A stretch of DNA of 7,203 bases, from assembly GCA_964431495.1 (NCBI GenBank), contig CAYSJU010000049.1, positions 1-7,203 on the forward strand, written 5' to 3'. Numbering within the stretch: position 1 is the first letter of the stretch; the number at the start of each line of letters is the position of its first letter. Below are positions 6,802-7,203 of this stretch, piece by piece. The translations under genes and the position numbers were made by a program. This DNA comes from CAYSJU01 sp964431495. GTDB taxonomy: Bacteria; Omnitrophota; Gorgyraeia; Tantalellales; Tantalellaceae. Under the pieces are notes generated by a model. That model saw only the letters and a list, made by a program, of their open reading frames with translations. It had not been told where the DNA came from and searched no databases.

Positions 6802-6905
6802 GGGGGGTTGATTTATGGGGTGTAGGGGTTTGATTTATCAAACCCTGTGTTATTTTTGGGTTCGATTCATCGAACCCCTACAAAAGGCTGATAAATCCGA
6901 CCCCT
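6802..6905. repeat. Cluster of REP-like palindromes
   Basis: Variants of the motif GGGGTTYGATTTATC occur at 6804-6816, 6825-6839 and 6858-6871 on plus, and inverted at 6890-6905. Two of them form perfect 8-bp hairpins with 4-nt loops: GGGTTTGA/TCAAACCC (6826-6833, 6838-6845) and GGGTTCGA/TCGAACCC (6858-6865, 6870-6877). The outer arms 6822-6833 and 6870-6881 can also pair with each other over 12 bp with one mismatch. No T-run follows, so classical terminators are unlikely. The arrangement fits an extragenic palindrome pair of the REP/REPIN kind. Confidence 0.65.
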
Positions 6906-6929
6906 CGAATTGTTGTTTGGTCCTGTCGC

Positions 6930-7106
6930 CTACTTGTGCCGGCCGACTGCCCGGTACAAAGCCTCGACCTGTTTCTTATAGACCTTGTTAAAGACAACGT
7001 TGACTTCGTGGCGAAAAGATCTGTTCTTTAAGAGATCACTGCGTTTCTTCTTCTCTCTGCGCCTGGCAATAATTCCATTATCCTTTTGTCGGAACATAAC
7101 CACCAT
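6930..7106 (-). CDS. Small, highly basic protein of unknown function (58 aa)
   Basis: The frame ATG 7106 to TAG 6930 encodes 58 residues, about a third of them Lys or Arg. There is a basic block R-R-R-E-K-K-K-R (15-22) and no hydrophobic segment, so it is probably cytoplasmic and could bind nucleic acid. The start is supported by AGGGGA (7117-7112) five bases upstream and by a consensus promoter further up. An earlier ATG at 7122 stops after 14 codons. The central stretch L-K-N-R-S-F-R-H-E-V with a following N-K-V faintly recalls the N-terminal helix of ribosomal protein bS20, but that protein is longer (usually 80-90 residues) and the match is too weak for a name. The gene points the same way as the giant gene, but the distance and the separate promoter argue against one operon. 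Confidence 0.65.
   Translation of the reverse strand: MVVMFRQKDNGIIARRREKKKRSDLLKNRSFRHEVNVVFNKVYKKQVEALYRAVGRHK
6934..6959. repeat. Imperfect hairpin at the 3' end of the 58-aa gene
   Basis: TTGTGCCGG (6934-6942) and CCGGTACAA (6951-6959) pair over 9 bp with a G-U in plus RNA, or an A-C mismatch in the gene's own mRNA. The loop is 8 nt. It overlaps the last codons. No T-run follows, so a terminator role is doubtful. Confidence 0.35.
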
Positions 7107-7111
7107 CGATG

Positions 7112-7117
7112 TCCCCT
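7112..7117 (-). promoter_or_regulatory. Ribosome binding site of the 58-aa gene
   Basis: AGGGGA on the minus strand lies 5 nt before ATG 7106 and fixes the start there, not at the upstream ATG 7122, which would precede it. Confidence 0.6.
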
Positions 7118-7136
7118 TTCATTATGATAAAGAATA

Positions 7137-7179
7137 ATAACAAGTATGTAACAAGTATATAACAAGTATTTATACTTGT
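7137..7179. promoter_or_regulatory. Tandem 11-bp repeats plus palindrome, probable operator
   Basis: On the plus strand RTAACAAGTAT occurs three times in a row (7137-7147, 7148-7158, 7159-7169). The third copy forms a perfect palindrome with an inverted copy: ACAAGTAT (7162-7169), TT, ATACTTGT (7172-7179). The 11-bp period places the sites on about the same face of the helix. Together they cover the -35, the spacer, the -10 and the expected start point, so a bound protein would block transcription. The regulator is unknown. Confidence 0.65.
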
Positions 7180-7182
7180 CAA
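7154..7182 (-). promoter_or_regulatory. Sigma70-type promoter of the 58-aa gene
   Basis: Minus strand TTGACA (7182-7177), a 17-bp spacer and TATACT (7159-7154). Initiation is expected around 7147, about 40 nt before the start codon. The -35 and -10 elements are both overlapped by the 11-bp repeats. Confidence 0.75.
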
Positions 7183-7203
7183 AAGAAAAAGGAAATACTC
7201 AAA

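Larger units (their letters stand above)
6571..6929. other. Intergenic region between the two co-directional genes
   Basis: This stretch holds the REP-like cluster (6802-6905), the promoter of the giant gene and its A-rich leader. A 7-bp inverted repeat, TTATGCA (6700-6706) and TGCATAA (6726-6732), with a 19-nt loop lies between them and has no T-run typical of a terminator. A 47-codon plus-strand frame (6668-6811) has no ribosome-binding site and overlaps the promoter, so I do not call it. Confidence 0.6.

Noticed and set aside
6668..6811. 47-codon plus-strand frame in the intergenic region
   Set aside because: It has no Shine-Dalgarno sequence, begins on the -35 box of the giant gene's promoter, ends in a REP motif, and its product is not recognisable.
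6826..6877. Two perfect hairpins considered as intrinsic terminators
   Set aside because: Neither is followed by a T-run in the direction of transcription, and their sequence relationship to each other fits REP elements better.
7084..7122. ATG at 7122 as the start of the small gene
   Set aside because: That frame ends after 14 codons. The Shine-Dalgarno sequence lies downstream of it and serves the ATG at 7106.

Overview
The window is dominated by one very long minus-strand reading frame. It opens at an ATG at 6570 and runs without a stop for 2190 codons to the left edge, so the stop codon and an unknown further length lie outside. The encoded protein begins with a signal peptide and an extracytoplasmic-looking region. 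A cluster of two or three membrane-spanning segments follows, then three consecutive dynein/MoxR-type (AAA_5-like) ATPase modules, then at least two WD40-type beta-propellers. Each propeller is preceded by the same helical linker, and a third linker is starting where the window ends. Of the three ATPase modules only the middle one has an intact P-loop. The flanking modules have lost the catalytic residues but keep the arginine that would act on a neighbour.

Layout on the minus strand, from right to left. At 7203-6930 a strong promoter embedded in 11-bp tandem repeats drives a 58-residue, very basic protein that I do not recognise. At 6929-6571 there is a non-coding stretch with a cluster of REP-like palindromes (6802-6905) and, nearer the big gene, a clear sigma70-type promoter (TTGACA, 16 bp, TATACT). 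From 6570 to 1 runs the giant gene. Nothing convincing is encoded on the plus strand. The many short open frames there and in the other minus frames are shadows of the giant repeat-rich gene.

Organism: a bacterium using standard sigma70 promoters, Sec-type export and Shine-Dalgarno starts (clear for the small gene, poor for the giant one). A single exported protein of well over 2000 residues mixing AAA and WD40 modules, plus REP-like palindromes, is the kind of content seen in uncultivated lineages rich in giant genes. Omnitrophota or another PVC-related group is my guess, but this rests on general resemblance and not on a marker gene.

How it may work (inference): the N-terminal part anchors the protein in the cytoplasmic membrane. 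The AAA block acts as a remodelling or switch motor with one working ATP site, and the long propeller array serves as a binding scaffold. This resembles the logic of other ATPase-plus-WD40 proteins, but with MoxR/dynein-like ATPase modules and a membrane anchor.
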